From Catenibacterium sp. co_0103 (GTDB lineage: Bacteria > Bacillota_I > Bacilli_A > Erysipelotrichales > Coprobacillaceae), in contig NZ_RCYB01000002.1 of the NCBI RefSeq assembly GCF_004168205.1, forward strand, positions 1 to 64,000: a stretch of 64,000 nt of DNA, in the 5' to 3' direction. Positions 34,825 through 43,042 of the stretch are shown piece after piece. Below the pieces are notes generated by a model, which was given only the letters and a program-made list of their open reading frames with translations, was not told where the DNA came from and made no database searches. Both the position numbers and the translations under genes were made by a program. Position 1 is the first letter of the stretch, and the number at the start of each line of letters is the position of its first letter.

Positions 34825-34856
34825 ATTATATAACATTTAAATGCGCAATGTTGCGC
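34825..34856 (-). promoter_or_regulatory. Late promoter with inverted repeat in place of -35
   Basis: On the minus strand TATAAT (34830-34825) has no -35 hexamer. The expected -35 position is filled by an inverted repeat, GCGCAA-CA-TTGCGC (34856-34843). This layout fits activation by a phage regulator, plausibly the ArpU-like protein encoded immediately upstream. Confidence 0.6.
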
Positions 34857-34885
34857 CGTTTAACGTTTATAACCGTGTATTCACG

Positions 34886-35254
34886 TTAAGATAAAATAAC
34901 AATCATCTTTTCAATTGCATCATGTATATACTTCTCTGCTGTTCTCTGCGATACATGCAGCATGTCAGCAGTATCATAGATACTCATTAGTTCGATGTAT
35001 CGATAAAAGAGTACATCCCTATGATTGATATCATCTAGTTTATCTATATTTTGACGTATGAGAGCCATTTCTTCTAAACACTTATCCTTCATCAATATAT
35101 AGTCATTCTGTGTCTTGGGCTCACTGTATGAACCTGTTGGACTGTCTCTATATGAGATTGCTTTAACGTTTATTAACTTATTCTGTAGATAGTCTGCTTT
35201 GTCTTTTAGATTCCTATATGATTTTAAATATGTTCTGACTTCTTCGGCTGTCAT
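34886..35254 (-). CDS. ArpU-like late transcription regulator (sigma-like)
   Basis: The 122-residue protein is a phage sigma-70 region 4-like regulator: long N-terminal helices, DVLFYRYIELMSIYDTADMLHVSQRTAEKYIHDAIEKM as the helix-turn-helix end. Members (ArpU/DUF1492-like) activate late genes in Gram-positive phages. It is placed directly before the late promoter and terS. GGAGGT precedes the ATG. Confidence 0.85.
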   Translation of the reverse strand: MTAEEVRTYLKSYRNLKDKADYLQNKLINVKAISYRDSPTGSYSEPKTQNDYILMKDKCLEEMALIRQNIDKLDDINHRDVLFYRYIELMSIYDTADMLHVSQRTAEKYIHDAIEKMIVILS

Positions 35255-35666
35255 ACGTTACCTCCTGATTACTCAAAAATAAAAAATAAATAAATCACTA
35301 TCACCAGTACAAATAAAATAAAAAACAAAAATTAACCTCCTTTCTGGAGAAGAAGAAAACAGTCCTTTACTCTTCCTATTGGTTTTCAATTTGTGTCTTC
35401 TCTTCTCCCAGCAACATCATAACTTTATAGTTGGATAGCAAAATTAGCGCTTCATACTCTTATTCTTTGCGAAAGAAGGTGAATGAGATGGAAGCAAAGC
35501 CATGACACTGCTGTTGTTTGTTGGTTTTAGAATAGAAAAATATGTTAGGGCATCGAATCCATGAGAGGATCTTGCTTTTAGAAAAGAATCTATTAAGTAT
35601 GAGGGGTCCTAATAAATTTTCTTGATAGTATATAAAATCTAATAAAGAACTCAATGCCCTGCTTGA
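35255..35666 (-). other. Noncoding/unknown region upstream of ArpU-like gene
   Basis: About 410 bases with no convincing gene. Read on the minus strand it contains a long imperfect hairpin (GGAGAAGAG... with ...CTTCTTCTCC, 35411-35345), an AGGAGG site right after it, and a 19-residue hydrophobic frame with TTG start (35328-35269) whose stop is next to the ArpU ribosome binding site. Codon use in the rest looks random. It may be a leader RNA. Confidence 0.45.
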
Positions 35667-36377
35667 TTATCTGATGAATTCTGATTGAATGAATCTAGCT
35701 AGTTCCAGATATTCGTCATAGTCAGTTTTTTTGGTAGATATATCATCTAAAGAAATAATCATATTTCTATTATTTCGTGTTCTTGTTGCAATGATAACTC
35801 TATCTGCTTCGTAATTAACACCGTCATACCAGAAGTCTCCATTGTCTTTTTTGCCTTTGAAGTTCTTCAGATATTCCATACGCTGCTCTGCTAACTCCAA
35901 CGAAAGAAAATATTCATCGAATACCAAAGTTGTTGGCGATTTCTTAGTATAGAACGCAATTCTGTAAGGATATGATTCTTTTGCATGCTTTTTTAGTTCA
36001 AATCTAACTCTTTCTAGATTGATAACAGAAAAATTATTTCTCATGTGTTCTTTTTCTTCTTCCGCTTCTTGATGCTTGAATACTTTGAACACTTCTACGA
36101 AGTTACATTTTAATTTATTTGGTTTTCTTTCTATCTGTGGTTTTGGCCTTGGTTTAAGTTTAATTGTTGGTTCAATATCTTTAATAACTCCATCGAACCA
36201 CTTAATCTTTAGGTGAAGATCATATTTATTTGAATTGTATATCTTACCATTTTTTGAATGGATTCTAAGAGTATCGTTTGAGATTCCAAAGAACTTCTTC
36301 ATTTTATTACTGCTCCCACATGCTAAAAAGCTGCCATCATCTGCATTGTATGCATAATAAGAACCAGTTCTTATCAT
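35667..36377 (-). CDS. Uncharacterised phage protein
   Basis: The 236-residue protein starts MIRTGSYYAYNADDGSFLACGSSNKMKKFFGISNDTLRIHSKNG, which resembles the short sensing/HTH-like modules in some phage regulatory proteins, then a basic Pro/Lys linker (about 70-90) and a C-terminal alpha/beta region. Highly charged. I do not recognise the family. Five bases before it lies the DUF1064 gene, so it is in the replication operon. Confidence 0.7.
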   Translation of the reverse strand: MIRTGSYYAYNADDGSFLACGSSNKMKKFFGISNDTLRIHSKNGKIYNSNKYDLHLKIKWFDGVIKDIEPTIKLKPRPKPQIERKPNKLKCNFVEVFKVFKHQEAEEEKEHMRNNFSVINLERVRFELKKHAKESYPYRIAFYTKKSPTTLVFDEYFLSLELAEQRMEYLKNFKGKKDNGDFWYDGVNYEADRVIIATRTRNNRNMIISLDDISTKKTDYDEYLELARFIQSEFIR

Positions 36378-36381
36378 TTTT

Positions 36382-36717
36382 CTATGTCTCCTTTATCGTT
36401 GTTTTGAACTTATATTCAAAAATCTTTTTCTTAATCTTATATACTTCTGTTTTTCTGCCTTTGACATCTTCCACAACTTTAACGTTATTGATGTAATAGA
36501 CGAAGTCAGCAATATACTCCATCTTTCTTCTTTTTCTCTTTTTGCCATCAATCTCAATTTCAAAAGGAGGGATTAACTCAAAAGGTACCTGTAATTGTAG
36601 ATTATGAATTAATCCGTCTTTTTCCATCTGCTTTAATTCCAAATAGCGTTTTGCTTCCTTCTTGGAATCGAATGTAAAGCCGTCAACTGTAGTCTTTCTT
36701 GAGTTGTACTTGCTCAT
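36382..36717 (-). CDS. DUF1064 phage protein
   Basis: The 111-residue protein matches DUF1064: SKYNSRKTTVDGFTFDSKKEAKRYLELKQMEKDG at the N-terminus, LQVPFELIPPFE, MEYIADFVYY and VEDVKGRKTEVYKIKKKIFE. The Asp-x-Asp/Lys pattern resembles restriction-endonuclease-fold nucleases, so it may process DNA in replication or recombination. It starts within the stop codon of the SSB gene. Confidence 0.85.
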   Translation of the reverse strand: MSKYNSRKTTVDGFTFDSKKEAKRYLELKQMEKDGLIHNLQLQVPFELIPPFEIEIDGKKRKRRKMEYIADFVYYINNVKVVEDVKGRKTEVYKIKKKIFEYKFKTTIKET

Positions 36718-37148
36718 TAGAATTGGATATCCTCTTCATCCATGATTAAGCCTTCATCCTCAAACTGCTGAATTGGTTCATTATGCAGATAACTATTGGT
36801 TTGCGCTTGTGATGCAGTGGCTGTATTACTATCCCTCTTTGTATTAATAAACTGTACAGAGTCAGCAATTACCTCAGTAACATATACCTTCTGACCTTGA
36901 TTGTTCTCATAGTTTCTTGTCTGAATGCGACCATCAACAGAAACGAGGGAACCTTTAGAGCAATAGCGCTCTGTGTTTTCTGCAATCTTCCCCCAGCACA
37001 CACAATTAATGAAGTCAGCCTCCTGATCATCGCTCTTGAAGTTTCTTTCTACTGCTAGATTGAAAGAAGTGACTGCCTTTCCACTCCCTGTTCTTCTTAG
37101 TTCAGGGTCTCTTGTAAGTCTTCCGACTAATAAAGCACGATTAAGCAT
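36717..37148 (-). CDS. ssb: Single-stranded DNA-binding protein
   Basis: The 143-residue protein has the OB fold of bacterial SSB ([37 protein letters not shown], then [34 protein letters not shown]) and the acidic C-terminal tip (DEEDIQF) that recruits partner proteins. It is a phage copy, placed with RecT and the YqaJ exonuclease. Confidence 0.95.
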   Translation of the reverse strand: MLNRALLVGRLTRDPELRRTGSGKAVTSFNLAVERNFKSDDQEADFINCVCWGKIAENTERYCSKGSLVSVDGRIQTRNYENNQGQKVYVTEVIADSVQFINTKRDSNTATASQAQTNSYLHNEPIQQFEDEGLIMDEEDIQF

Positions 37149-37176
37149 TAATAGTGTTCCTCCTTGTCATTTATTG

Positions 37177-37341
37177 TCATAAGTTATTATTCTCCTTATC
37201 TTCTTCGATGCCATTCACAATCATTGACACGATAACGAAAACTGCAATAGCAATCACTGATATTGCAATAAGAATACCAATAATCAGCATGAGAATAGCA
37301 AACACACAAAATACATTTCCTAATACCTGCAATAAAAACAT
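37177..37341 (-). CDS. 54-residue membrane peptide next to ssb
   Basis: A short gene read from 37341 encodes 54 residues with one long hydrophobic stretch (VFCVFAILMLIIGILIAISV to AIAVFVIVSMIV) and an acidic/Asn-rich tail. AAAGGA lies about 10 bases before the ATG. The spacing fits the operon: it ends 28 bases before ssb. Function unknown; possibly a small phage membrane protein. Not extended by similarity. Confidence 0.65.
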   Translation of the reverse strand: MFLLQVLGNVFCVFAILMLIIGILIAISVIAIAVFVIVSMIVNGIEEDKENNNL

Positions 37342-37361
37342 CTATTTCATTCCTTTCTTAA

Positions 37362-37598
37362 CTATTCTAAAAAATATTTACTAAATTCATCATCAGTGAA
37401 TGTAATCATCGTAGGATCTACTCGTTGGATATTTCCTTTTCTATCTTCGATTAGAGCGAATACATGACTAATCTGTCCTCCTAGATGTCCACCAATAGCG
37501 ACAGAAGGACCAATAACATTCGAAAACTGTTCGAGGCAGTGAAATAGATAATTTTCATTTTTATATCTGCATGTTCTATAAATATTTGGCATAATCAT
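37362..37598 (-). CDS. Small phage protein
   Basis: The 78-residue protein (IYRTCRYKNENYLFHCLEQFSN onward) is not recognised. A good AGGAGAGG signal precedes the start, and it lies in the early operon with short intergenic gaps. The ending (TMITFTDDEFSKYFLE) is acidic. Confidence 0.65.
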   Translation of the reverse strand: MIMPNIYRTCRYKNENYLFHCLEQFSNVIGPSVAIGGHLGGQISHVFALIEDRKGNIQRVDPTMITFTDDEFSKYFLE

Positions 37599-37604
37599 CC
37601 TCTC

Positions 37605-37979
37605 CTATCTGATAAATAAGTAAATCATTAACGCTAGTGTAGCAACATATGCTGCTGCGAGAATAAAGAAATCTCTGTTAGCCTTTTTACAGTTTTTAAC
37701 AAGTTTATTATTCAAATTCTGAAGATCATATATCTTTTTTGAGTCCCCATTGTAAATATTCAACAGAGTTTGGTTTGCCTTGAAAAGGCTCTTGCACTTT
37801 CTTTTAAGTGTGTTGTTTTCTTTTTTTAAATCTTGGCATGCTTCTTCTAGTTCTCTATATTCTTCGTTTGCATCTTCCAACTCTTCTTCTAAGCAATGCT
37901 TTTCACTTTCTAGTTCTTCAATCTGACTTTGTAATTCTGTAATCTGTTCCTGGTGTAATTCCATTGAAATAGTGTTCAT
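37605..37979 (-). CDS. Coiled-coil membrane-anchored phage protein
   Basis: The 124-residue protein has a long coiled coil (residues about 5-85, regular Leu/Glu/Lys heptads such as QITELQSQIEELESEKHCLEEELED) and a single C-terminal membrane segment (DFFILAAAYVATLALMIYLFIR). It could tether phage or host proteins to the membrane. The family is unknown to me. Confidence 0.7.
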   Translation of the reverse strand: MNTISMELHQEQITELQSQIEELESEKHCLEEELEDANEEYRELEEACQDLKKENNTLKRKCKSLFKANQTLLNIYNGDSKKIYDLQNLNNKLVKNCKKANRDFFILAAAYVATLALMIYLFIR

Positions 37980-37985
37980 GTTATT

Positions 37986-38300
37986 TTACTGTTCTCCTTT
38001 CGCTTCTAAGTCTTCAATGTAATCATCATTTTTATGCGCAGTTAAATATCGCAATAATTCTGTATCGGAAGTATTAGGACTATAATATAGATCATCAGGA
38101 TAAAAGAACTTAGTAAACTGCGTATACCATCCACTTTTTTTAAAATATTTATTAAAACCCATCACTTGAATTTTTCTGACATATAGTTTAGGTGTTAATT
38201 TTAAAGTCAGCATTTTAATATCAGGTGTTAAATACTCAACTTCCCAGTTCTTCTCATTTCTTAAGAATGAGGTTCTCTCTTCTTTATTCTTCAGCATCAT
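37986..38300 (-). CDS. Uncharacterised phage protein
   Basis: The 104-residue protein is charged and not recognised. The ATG at 38300 is preceded by GAGGTGG and overlaps the upstream gene by 17 bases; a longer frame from 38312 lacks a comparable signal. Part of the early operon. Confidence 0.65.
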   Translation of the reverse strand: MMLKNKEERTSFLRNEKNWEVEYLTPDIKMLTLKLTPKLYVRKIQVMGFNKYFKKSGWYTQFTKFFYPDDLYYSPNTSDTELLRYLTAHKNDDYIEDLEAKGEQ

Positions 38301-38751
38301 TGACCACCTCACAATTCTCTAAAATATCCTTGATTGCTATTGGTTCTTCATCTTCCTGTTTTATAAATTTGAATAAGTTGTCGAATAACGCTATAGAACA
38401 GTATGAACTTTCAGGAACCCAACAATTTTCGCGTTTTATCGGTGCGTCTTTAAAGATAAATAAATGATTTATCTTATCTCTTACAATGTATTTATGACCT
38501 TTCTTTTCAGACCATTTTAAAAACTCATATTCCAATTTACTTAATTTGGCAGTCTCTTTATATTCAGAGAGCATCCATTTCATACGCGAAAAACTGCAAC
38601 CGCAATCCTCTTCTTCATCAAAAATACAGTCTTCACAGTTAAGACCATCACAGCTTCTTGCAATATTTTGTCCATCTTTTCTAACCGCAAAATAATAGCC
38701 TCCTTCTGTAAGATCTAGTATTACTTTCTTATTCTTTTCCGCATTTAGCAT
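38284..38751 (-). CDS. Cys-rich phage protein
   Basis: The 155-residue protein has a cluster of cysteines (RSCDGLNCEDCIFDEEEDCGCSF, residues about 33-54) suggesting a small metal-binding segment near the N-terminus, then an alpha/beta region. The same CxxC-type pattern recurs in the next two genes, which suggests related functions. Not recognised as a family. It overlaps its downstream neighbour. Confidence 0.65.
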   Translation of the reverse strand: MLNAEKNKKVILDLTEGGYYFAVRKDGQNIARSCDGLNCEDCIFDEEEDCGCSFSRMKWMLSEYKETAKLSKLEYEFLKWSEKKGHKYIVRDKINHLFIFKDAPIKRENCWVPESSYCSIALFDNLFKFIKQEDEEPIAIKDILENCEVVNDAEE

Positions 38752-38772
38752 ATTAATCTACCTCCAAAATAA

Positions 38773-38970
38773 TTAATCTTCTTTCAACCACTCTTTAATG
38801 CTCTGCTTATTCTTAAGGCAGCATAATGAGCACGAAAATGATTTGACTTCAAGATTGAACTCTTCGCATGATCTATCGCCAAAATAATCACTAGATATAC
38901 CTAAACAACTAATCAGCGAGTTATTCAATACTGCATCTAGTTTCTTTTCATCCACTTCAATCATTGCCAT
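38773..38970 (-). CDS. Small Cys-containing phage protein
   Basis: The 65-residue protein ends FSCSLCCLKNKQSIKEWLKED, resembling the Cys-containing stretches in the two adjoining genes. The start at 38970 has AGAGGTG upstream and overlaps the preceding gene by 14 bases. Function unknown. Confidence 0.65.
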   Translation of the reverse strand: MAMIEVDEKKLDAVLNNSLISCLGISSDYFGDRSCEEFNLEVKSFSCSLCCLKNKQSIKEWLKED

Positions 38971-39403
38971 CAAGAACACCTCTAACCTTCTCTAACTTTT
39001 CTGTTAGCTCTCTATTTTCACATTCTGCATTGTCTAGATCATATTCGAGGTTGGCGAATATGTTTTCCAAATCAGTGCAGTATCTTTCTAATGCTTCGGC
39101 ATATTCTTTATAATTTACTAACGATTTACCTTTTGTGTCTAAAAAAAGGCTAAAATCTCTTTCTTTAGGTCTCTTAACCTCTCTAATGCTTAACTTCTTA
39201 GTTGGCTTCTTAATCCAATTTAAGAAGTTCTCTTTTGAATAGAATGGACAGTTGCTTTTGCAATTGCTAGCGGTACAAGGAACATTGATTTTATTTTCTT
39301 CTAGTACTTCATTAAAATTGTCACAAATACAATTGCCTTCGACTTCCGTTTCACCAATGAATTTAGCGACTGCTTCTAACTTCCTATCATTCACAATTGT
39401 CAT
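38957..39403 (-). CDS. Cys-rich, coiled-coil phage protein
   Basis: The 148-residue protein has an N-terminal Cys motif (CICDNFNEVL, CTASNCKSNCPFYS) comparable to the neighbours and a C-terminal coiled coil (YCTDLENIFANLEYDLDNAECENRELTEKLEKVR). It shares one base with the replication gene's stop. Three tandem small Cys genes may derive from duplication. Function unknown. Confidence 0.65.
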   Translation of the reverse strand: MTIVNDRKLEAVAKFIGETEVEGNCICDNFNEVLEENKINVPCTASNCKSNCPFYSKENFLNWIKKPTKKLSIREVKRPKERDFSLFLDTKGKSLVNYKEYAEALERYCTDLENIFANLEYDLDNAECENRELTEKLEKVRGVLDGND

Positions 39404-40119
39404 TATAAATCCCCTCCTAGTTCTTCCGTTAATCGTCTTAATTCTTCTTTATCCTCTTCAGTTACTCTTTTTTTAAGTTTCTTTTTCTTCTGGTACCATT
39501 TCTTTTCTTTTGCTACTGCTAAAGCAAAGTTCTTTAGATTGGTTATTTTCTCAAGTCCATAGAGTTTACATGTTTCTATTACTTCATCGGCAACTTCTTC
39601 AAAGTCATTTTCAATAAGAAAAGATTTTAAATCAGACAAGTCAGAGTCACTGACAGACAGTCTTCTTTTATTCTTTATTTCTTTTATTCTTTTATTCTTA
39701 TTACGTCCTACCTCTTGTCCTACCTCTTGTCCTACCTCTTGTCCTACCTCTTGTCCTACCTCTTGTCCTACCTCTTGTCCTATTTTTAGGACACTTGGTG
39801 AGACACGGTTCTGATATTTATCCCAGTTCTCAACTGTTATAAGAGTGCCTTTTCTAGATATATCTAATTTGATTTTTCCGCACTCTTCTAAGAGATGAAG
39901 ATATTTAGTAATAGTGTTTTTTGCCATCCCGCATCTTTCTGATACCTGTCTTAGAGACAAGATACATTGTCCTCTTTTAATAAGCTGGCCATGATGATAG
40001 TAATCAACAGGATTGGCATGAAGAAGGATGTCAATCCAAAGGTGTAGCATTTTTGAATCATGATAGACTTCGTCGTAGTCCATCATGTATAACTTGATCC
40101 ATCTTCTTTTTTCATCCAT
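39403..40119 (-). CDS. Replication initiation protein (DnaD-like) with GQEV repeats
   Basis: The 238-residue protein has an N-terminal winged helix (LIKRGQCILSLRQVSERCGMAKNTITKYLHLLEECGKI, residues about 45-85), a linker with six GQEV repeats (about 113-136) followed by a lysine-rich stretch, and a C-terminal helical region like DnaD/phage initiators. It likely binds the phage origin and loads helicase. The linker length can vary through 12-bp repeats. Confidence 0.8.
   Translation of the reverse strand: MDEKRRWIKLYMMDYDEVYHDSKMLHLWIDILLHANPVDYYHHGQLIKRGQCILSLRQVSERCGMAKNTITKYLHLLEECGKIKLDISRKGTLITVENWDKYQNRVSPSVLKIGQEVGQEVGQEVGQEVGQEVGQEVGRNKNKRIKEIKNKRRLSVSDSDLSDLKSFLIENDFEEVADEVIETCKLYGLEKITNLKNFALAVAKEKKWYQKKKKLKKRVTEEDKEELRRLTEELGGDL
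39707..39778. repeat. 12-bp tandem repeat, six copies
   Basis: Six exact copies of CCTACCTCTTGT in the plus strand encode (GQEV)6 in the replication protein on the minus strand. The unit keeps the frame, so copy changes alter only linker length. Confidence 0.95.
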
Positions 40120-40142
40120 CTTTCATGTCTTCCTTTCTTTAA

Positions 40143-41096
40143 TTAGAACTGTTCATAATCATAACCATCATCGAAGTCACCGAATTCAGCATCGCCGAAA
40201 TCAGTATTGACTCCAGCATCTTCAAGAACCTTGTCAGATTCTTCATGTGGCTGTAGTGCTTTAGGCGCTGAACTTTCATTTGCGATTGCTTTAGGTGCTT
40301 CTTCCTGTGGTTCTTCCTCGTTTACAAATGTAACAGGAGCATCAACATACTCTTTTGTACCATCACTATTGATTACCGCCATATCAGCATCAATAGCATT
40401 CTGCAGATCAATTGACATGATACCCCACTTACTGATCAGCTGACGTAGCATAGTCTTGTATGCCATTCCGTCAAAATCTTTAGACCAGAATGTCCAGTTA
40501 GTGCCTTTTCTTTTGTCTGCTGCATATCCTTGAGAATACTTAAGCGCATGTGCTTCCATCTTCTCTTTTGACCAGTACATTGTTTTTCTAAAGCCGTTTG
40601 TATATTCAAACATTGCATAATAGCCGACTGTCTTAGCGTTCTCTCTTACAAGTTCATCATCAATTAATCTGACTTCAATCTCTTCATTAAGAGGGTCGTA
40701 ACGGATTAATTCACCTTCCTTAATTGAAATAACATTTAACTTTCTATACTGTCCACTTCTGATGGCTAGCTGAATGTAGCCTTTATAACCTAATTGGAAC
40801 TGTGCAACTGTTCCTCTCTTAGTCTTGTAAGGTACAAAGTAGTACTGTCCTAACTGAGGAGAAGGCGATAAGTTGAGCGCTTCGCCAAGGAATGCAGCAG
40901 TAATGATACTATTAGGCTCACACTCCTGAAGCTTTGGATCATTGACAACTGTAGAAGTAATAGAAGCGATGAAACGTGTTCCATTCTTACCGCCAACAAC
41001 ATCATTGATTTTTCTCTGTACTGCTGGGCTTGCGATAAAAGTACTGAATTTTGCTTTGTTTGTTGTGTCTTTTCTTAAACTGTTTTTAACTGTCAT
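40143..41096 (-). CDS. recT: RecT family single-strand annealing protein
   Basis: The 317-residue protein anneals complementary single strands in phage recombination. It shows the RecT pattern: KFSTFIASPAVQRKINDVVGGKNGTRFIASI, CEPNSIITAAFLGEALNLSPSPQLGQYYFVPY, FQLGYKGYIQLAIRSGQYRKLNV and GMAYKTMLRQLISKWG. The acidic C-terminus (residues about 265-317) is low-complexity. It pairs with the YqaJ exonuclease two genes away. Confidence 0.95.
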   Translation of the reverse strand: MTVKNSLRKDTTNKAKFSTFIASPAVQRKINDVVGGKNGTRFIASITSTVVNDPKLQECEPNSIITAAFLGEALNLSPSPQLGQYYFVPYKTKRGTVAQFQLGYKGYIQLAIRSGQYRKLNVISIKEGELIRYDPLNEEIEVRLIDDELVRENAKTVGYYAMFEYTNGFRKTMYWSKEKMEAHALKYSQGYAADKRKGTNWTFWSKDFDGMAYKTMLRQLISKWGIMSIDLQNAIDADMAVINSDGTKEYVDAPVTFVNEEEPQEEAPKAIANESSAPKALQPHEESDKVLEDAGVNTDFGDAEFGDFDDGYDYEQF

Positions 41097-41098
41097 TT

Positions 41099-42358
41099 TT
41101 ATTTACCTTCTTTCTTTCTAGGGAATCTTAAATCATAATCGAAACAACCATCATATTTTGCTTTGAGGTAGTCTAGAGATGTTTTCAACTCATTTAGTGC
41201 TGCTTTTGTTCCTACGATTTTACCAACCAACATCTTTAGCTCTTTTTCTTCTGAAGAAACATTCACAGGCTTTTCCTGCTGCTTAACTTCTTCCTTCTTT
41301 GCTTCTTCTTTCTTCTGATGTTCCTGTTCATCTCGTCTATTGATGATTTCTCTAAATCTTCTTTCTAGGAGTGGCTTAATGTCTTCAAAAGAGCCGTCTC
41401 TTAACTTATCTTTATAGACACTTACATCAATCATCTCTTGATCAACATCAGTTTCTTTACATCTAGCCTCTAAATAGATGTCTAAAGACTCACAGCGCTG
41501 CATATATGATTTATATGTTTCTTTAGTTCTTTCGCATTCCTGTTTGATTGCATCTACTAATGCTTTGGTTGGTTTCTTGCTGTTGATAAACTTCTTTAAT
41601 GAACTCCAGCGTGGATCAATAGAGAAAACCTTAGTTGCACAGTATCCATCAAAGTCATCTCTATGCACATAATAATTAAGAGCCTCATTACAGAGTTTTC
41701 TTACAACCATTTCATTCTCTGCTACTTCCTTATCTGTAAATTCCTTAATATCACTAGATAATGAACTAATAGAAGCATCAAACATCTTAAGAACTTCTTT
41801 CATATCGTTCTCGAAGTCTGTGTAGACTTTCATCGCTTCTTTTTTGACTGCCTTTTTGCTTTCATTGACATTGTCTTTTTCTTTCTTCAGTTTAGAAACA
41901 ACATCAGATAACTCTTTATAGTTGTCTGCAGTCACTACAATGCCGTCATAGCGCTTCAAATAAGACTTTACAGCCTCTTTGAAGTGTTTTACGTTACATC
42001 CTTCAATCTGCGCTGGAATGACCTTCACAACGCTTAAACTAGGCATTTCAGCCACTTCATTGACATCGGCATCAATAGGCTGTGTATCTTCTTCTTCAAT
42101 GATTGCATCCCTGAACTTCACCTGTTCGTATCTGATGTCAATCTGCTTGTCAGCGAATACTTCACCATTGTCATTAACTGCAGTGAGTGCTGTAATTGCT
42201 CCAAAAGGCCATGCTAGTTCAGTTACTGGCTTTCCATCTGCAATCTTCTTGTGATCATCAGCAAGCATGACCTTGAGAATCTCAAAATCAATCTTGTCTG
42301 TTTCGATTCCGATGTGACCGCCATATAAGCGGTCTTTGATTTCTTCCTTAAATCTCAT
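41099..42358 (-). CDS. DUF1351-like phage protein
   Basis: The 419-residue protein has a DUF1351-type helical core at about 115-320 (coiled coil with EAVKSYLKRYDGIVVT and later SKLKKEKDNVNESKKAVKKE), preceded by about 110 residues that look like a separate module and followed by a lysine/glutamate-rich segment and a short C-terminal domain. DUF1351 proteins sit with RecT and YqaJ in Firmicutes phages and may help recombination. The N-terminal part could be a fused partner gene. Confidence 0.75.
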   Translation of the reverse strand: MRFKEEIKDRLYGGHIGIETDKIDFEILKVMLADDHKKIADGKPVTELAWPFGAITALTAVNDNGEVFADKQIDIRYEQVKFRDAIIEEEDTQPIDADVNEVAEMPSLSVVKVIPAQIEGCNVKHFKEAVKSYLKRYDGIVVTADNYKELSDVVSKLKKEKDNVNESKKAVKKEAMKVYTDFENDMKEVLKMFDASISSLSSDIKEFTDKEVAENEMVVRKLCNEALNYYVHRDDFDGYCATKVFSIDPRWSSLKKFINSKKPTKALVDAIKQECERTKETYKSYMQRCESLDIYLEARCKETDVDQEMIDVSVYKDKLRDGSFEDIKPLLERRFREIINRRDEQEHQKKEEAKKEEVKQQEKPVNVSSEEKELKMLVGKIVGTKAALNELKTSLDYLKAKYDGCFDYDLRFPRKKEGK

Positions 42359-42370
42359 TCTTTTTCTCCT

Positions 42371-43042
42371 TTAAATAAAATTTGGTTCAATATCTTCCAC
42401 GATGTGCTTTTTCCAGAAGGCTTCTTCATCTGCTTCTAGCTGCATTAAATCCAAAAGCACCTCGCTTCTTTCAATTCTTCTAATAATTGTCTTGGTTTCA
42501 TCGCACCACGGCATCATAGCAATAGCGAATAAGACAACGAATTCAGCGCCTGTCACATTCATATAGTGCAAGCACTGACAGTAATATGTCTGAGGCATTG
42601 AATCATCGCCCCACTCTTCTTGGAAGTACTGCCACTTGTTAATGGTTGTTGACTTAATTTCTAAAATCCCTGTTGATCCATCTTCCTTTCGAATAAGAGC
42701 GCCGTCCAAGTTGGCTCGCATCCATTCCTTATCTTTCCTGGATAAGGAGTAATCCTTTGTATCAATGACTTCATAGTCATCACCATAGAGTGCCTCAAAC
42801 AGGTTGAACATTACAGGCTCTAGGCGGTTCCCCATCTCAATAGCGTGATTTGAAACCTGAGGTCTTTTTTGTCTGCCTGTCTTGTCTTCCCAAAGTTCGT
42901 GTAAAGTTGTGTAACGGTTGACACCTTCAATTATGCCGGCATCTGAACCGCCAATCCCCTTCCTTCTCTGAGAGAGCCACCCTTCTTTTGTCTTGGGAAT
43001 CTCTTCATAAATGCAATCGAATAGATTTTTGAATTCAATCAT
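42371..43042 (-). CDS. YqaJ-like viral recombinase exonuclease
   Basis: The 223-residue protein is a lambda-exo-like PD-(D/E)xK nuclease: WLSQRRKGIGGSDAGIIEGVN near the N-terminus, WMRANLDGAL with the metal-binding Asp, and GILEIKSTTINK with the E-x-K catalytic residues, then PQTYYCQCLHYMNVTG. It resects double-strand ends so that RecT can anneal strands. Confidence 0.93.
   Translation of the reverse strand: MIEFKNLFDCIYEEIPKTKEGWLSQRRKGIGGSDAGIIEGVNRYTTLHELWEDKTGRQKRPQVSNHAIEMGNRLEPVMFNLFEALYGDDYEVIDTKDYSLSRKDKEWMRANLDGALIRKEDGSTGILEIKSTTINKWQYFQEEWGDDSMPQTYYCQCLHYMNVTGAEFVVLFAIAMMPWCDETKTIIRRIERSEVLLDLMQLEADEEAFWKKHIVEDIEPNFI

Noticed and set aside
35460..35654. Minus-strand frame of 64 residues upstream of the ArpU-like gene
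   Set aside because: It has no ribosome binding site, only a TTG start and random-looking composition.
39707..39778. Tandem repeats as a CRISPR array
   Set aside because: Units are 12 bp, directly adjacent, without spacers, and inside a protein-coding frame. No cas genes occur in the window.
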